Below, piece by piece: positions 31,646 to 33,110 of a stretch of DNA of 33,110 nucleotides. Origin of the DNA: Alectoria sarmentosa (lineage: Eukaryota; Ascomycota; Lecanoromycetes; Lecanorales; Parmeliaceae); NCBI GenBank assembly GCA_009733775.1, contig WOGZ01000349.1, positions 1 through 33,110 of the forward strand. The letters are read 5' to 3'. Below the pieces are notes generated by a model. That model was not told the origin of the DNA and did no database searches. It saw nothing but the letters and a program-made list of their open reading frames with translations. The position numbers were made by a program, and so were the translations under genes. Within the stretch, counting starts at the first letter, position 1, and each line of letters begins with the position of its first letter.

Positions 31646-33110
31646 AGAAGCATTTTGATAAAAAGCGTTTTTGTAATTATTATATTCGATCTATTCATTT
31701 ATCGATAATTCATTTTTTTGATTTTCGACATTATATTAATATGCTATAATAAAAAATCGTCGTTGAAATTCGTTATCGTAAGATTTAAACGAATTTTTAT
31801 TATTTTCATAAATGTTAACGTTTACGTTTTATTAACGAGGTTGATTTTATTTAAAAGATTCGTTTACGTTTTCGTTAATGATTTATAAAGATTAACGATT
31901 TTCAAATAGTGAACGTTATTGTTTTTGTCAGATCGAATAATCGTATGCGTTTTATATAGAGTATGCGTTATCATAACGTTATCTTTTATAAGTTTTTATA
32001 AAAATTGCAAAGTTTAGATTTAATTGAATTAATCTCGCAATTATCTCGTTGATGAGAATGTTTAATAAATATATGTTTATTTAATATACTTCGAAATTTC
32101 CTTTTAATTTTTAAAGATTAATTTTATCACATAATTTAATCATTAAATTTAATAATAACATTACGTTTTTTATATATATTTATTTATTTACGTTTACTTA
32201 ACGACGTAAATAATACGCTTTATAATTTTAATCTTTTAAATCTTTCGAAAAAAAAACTTAATGTCGTTGCGATGTTGATTTCATTTGAAAATCAAATATT
32301 TGAAATCGAAAATAATTAAAATAAACGTTTAAACAGCGTTAGCGGGTTTCGAAAATTTATTTTTAAAAAAAAAATCAATTTAAAAGAACGTCTTAAACGT
32401 ATTAAAAAAAATCGTCGTTTTTAACAAAAACGCGAACTTTTTATATTAAAAATTCGTAATAATAAGTTTTATAATGAGAGCTCGCAAAATATCGTTAAGA
32501 AAACGTTAATTATTACGTTTATAACTTCGTTTATAATCAAAATATTAATTATTACGCTCGCGATTTCGTCTTTGATAAAAATATTTATTTTTAAAATCAA
32601 AATTATTCGTTTTAAAAAATTGAAACCTTATTAAAACAAAAATGAAAAAAAATATGTGCGTTAATTTCACGATACGAAAATTATTTTTATCGAAATTTTT
32701 AAATATTTTATTATTAACATTTTAAAAATTATTTATTATATGAAATCTTTAAAGAATAATGTTAATAATTAATAATATATTAAATACGAAAAAAAGAGTT
32801 TTATCGATATAACGTATGAAAATTTTAAATATTTTTTATTTAATTTTATCGTCGATTCGATTAATCGTTATTTATTCGTTTATGAGAAATGAAAAAAAAT
32901 TAAATAAAAACTTAATCAAAAAGTCACGATCTTTAAAACATATTTAAAAAAATTAAAAATTCATTTATTATTTTTAATAAAAAAATATAATTTTTTTTTT
33001 TTTTATAAAGTTTCAATTTACGTTAAAGAATTAAATTTTAAATAATGATAATATATTTAAATAACGTGAGAAAATTCTTATTATAATTATTATATATAAA
33101 CGAATTTTTA
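31646..33110. other. AT-rich DNA, presumed gag region of Gypsy-1
   Basis: No domain was recognised. It sits where gag should be, upstream (on the minus strand) of the zinc-finger-like and protease segments. No 5' LTR resembling 26,569-27,019 is seen before the window ends. Confidence 0.4.

Larger units (their letters stand above)
26569..33110 (-). mobile_element. Ty3/Gypsy chromoviral retrotransposon Gypsy-1 (RIP-degraded, runs off the window)
   Basis: Minus-strand order from high to low coordinate is zinc-finger-like segment, protease, RT, RNase H/connection, integrase zinc finger, integrase C-terminus, chromodomain, 3' LTR, which is the full Ty3/Gypsy chromovirus order. The gag region (about 31,650-33,110) is only AT-rich sequence to my eye. 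The 5' LTR is not in the window. All coding parts carry stops or key-residue changes, so the element is dead. Confidence 0.8.

Noticed and set aside
14640..33110. Mitochondrial DNA insertion as the cause of the AT richness
   Set aside because: Remaining G+C is often CpG and the decoded frames are Ty3/Gypsy pol, which fits RIP rather than mitochondrial sequence.

Overview
The window comes from a filamentous ascomycete (Pezizomycotina). The evidence is the short introns (about 49-74 bp) with CTAAT/CTGAC/TACTAAC branch sites, the gene types (an Abp1 with ADF and two SH3 domains, an EF-hand MscS channel) and very AT-rich blocks that look mutated by repeat-induced point mutation (RIP). A lower rank is not assigned.

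Layout. Bases 1-14,550 are mostly ordinary gene-bearing sequence with five intact protein-coding genes: abp1-like (+, 379-3026, 4 exons), a type II membrane glycosyltransferase-like gene (-, 6789-5102, 2 exons), signal peptidase complex subunit 2 (-, 9550-8755, 3 exons), ER membrane complex subunit 3 (+, 9762-10783, 5 exons) and an EF-hand MscS-type channel (-, 14124-11149, single exon). A small AT-rich block of degenerate tandem repeats (about 3,420-4,900) separates the first two. From about 14,640 to the right edge (18.4 kb) the DNA is an AT-rich isochore with no intact gene. By eye, most lines hold roughly 5-25% G+C, and many of the remaining C and G bases sit in CpG.

Inside the isochore the following can be resolved: a 0.46-kb terminal-inverted-repeat element straddling its edge (14,557-15,021); a 1.7-kb miniature LTR element with 153-bp LTRs and a 5-bp ATATA target duplication (15,044-16,752); a composite inverted-repeat structure (17,909-19,460) holding a 195-bp stretch that escaped AT-mutation; an unassigned decayed coding frame (21,402-21,880); and two minus-strand Ty3/Gypsy retrotransposons. 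The right-hand one (Gypsy-1, 26,569 to beyond 33,110) has recognisable protease, reverse transcriptase (YVDD still present), RNase H/connection, integrase zinc-finger, integrase C-terminus, chromodomain and 3' LTR. The other (Gypsy-2) has an integrase segment near 24.8-25.15 kb and a reverse transcriptase near 26.1-26.57 kb. Gypsy-1 appears inserted inside the Gypsy-2 reverse transcriptase.

How the genes relate. SPC2 and EMC3 are divergent from a 211-bp shared intergenic region, and both act at the ER membrane in making secretory and membrane proteins. The glycosyltransferase-like protein and the MscS channel (ER-located in the fission-yeast homologues) are also likely endomembrane proteins. 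Abp1 works on cortical actin and endocytosis. I found no novel enzymatic or defence system. The most informative non-standard structures are the nested, RIP-degraded mobile elements.
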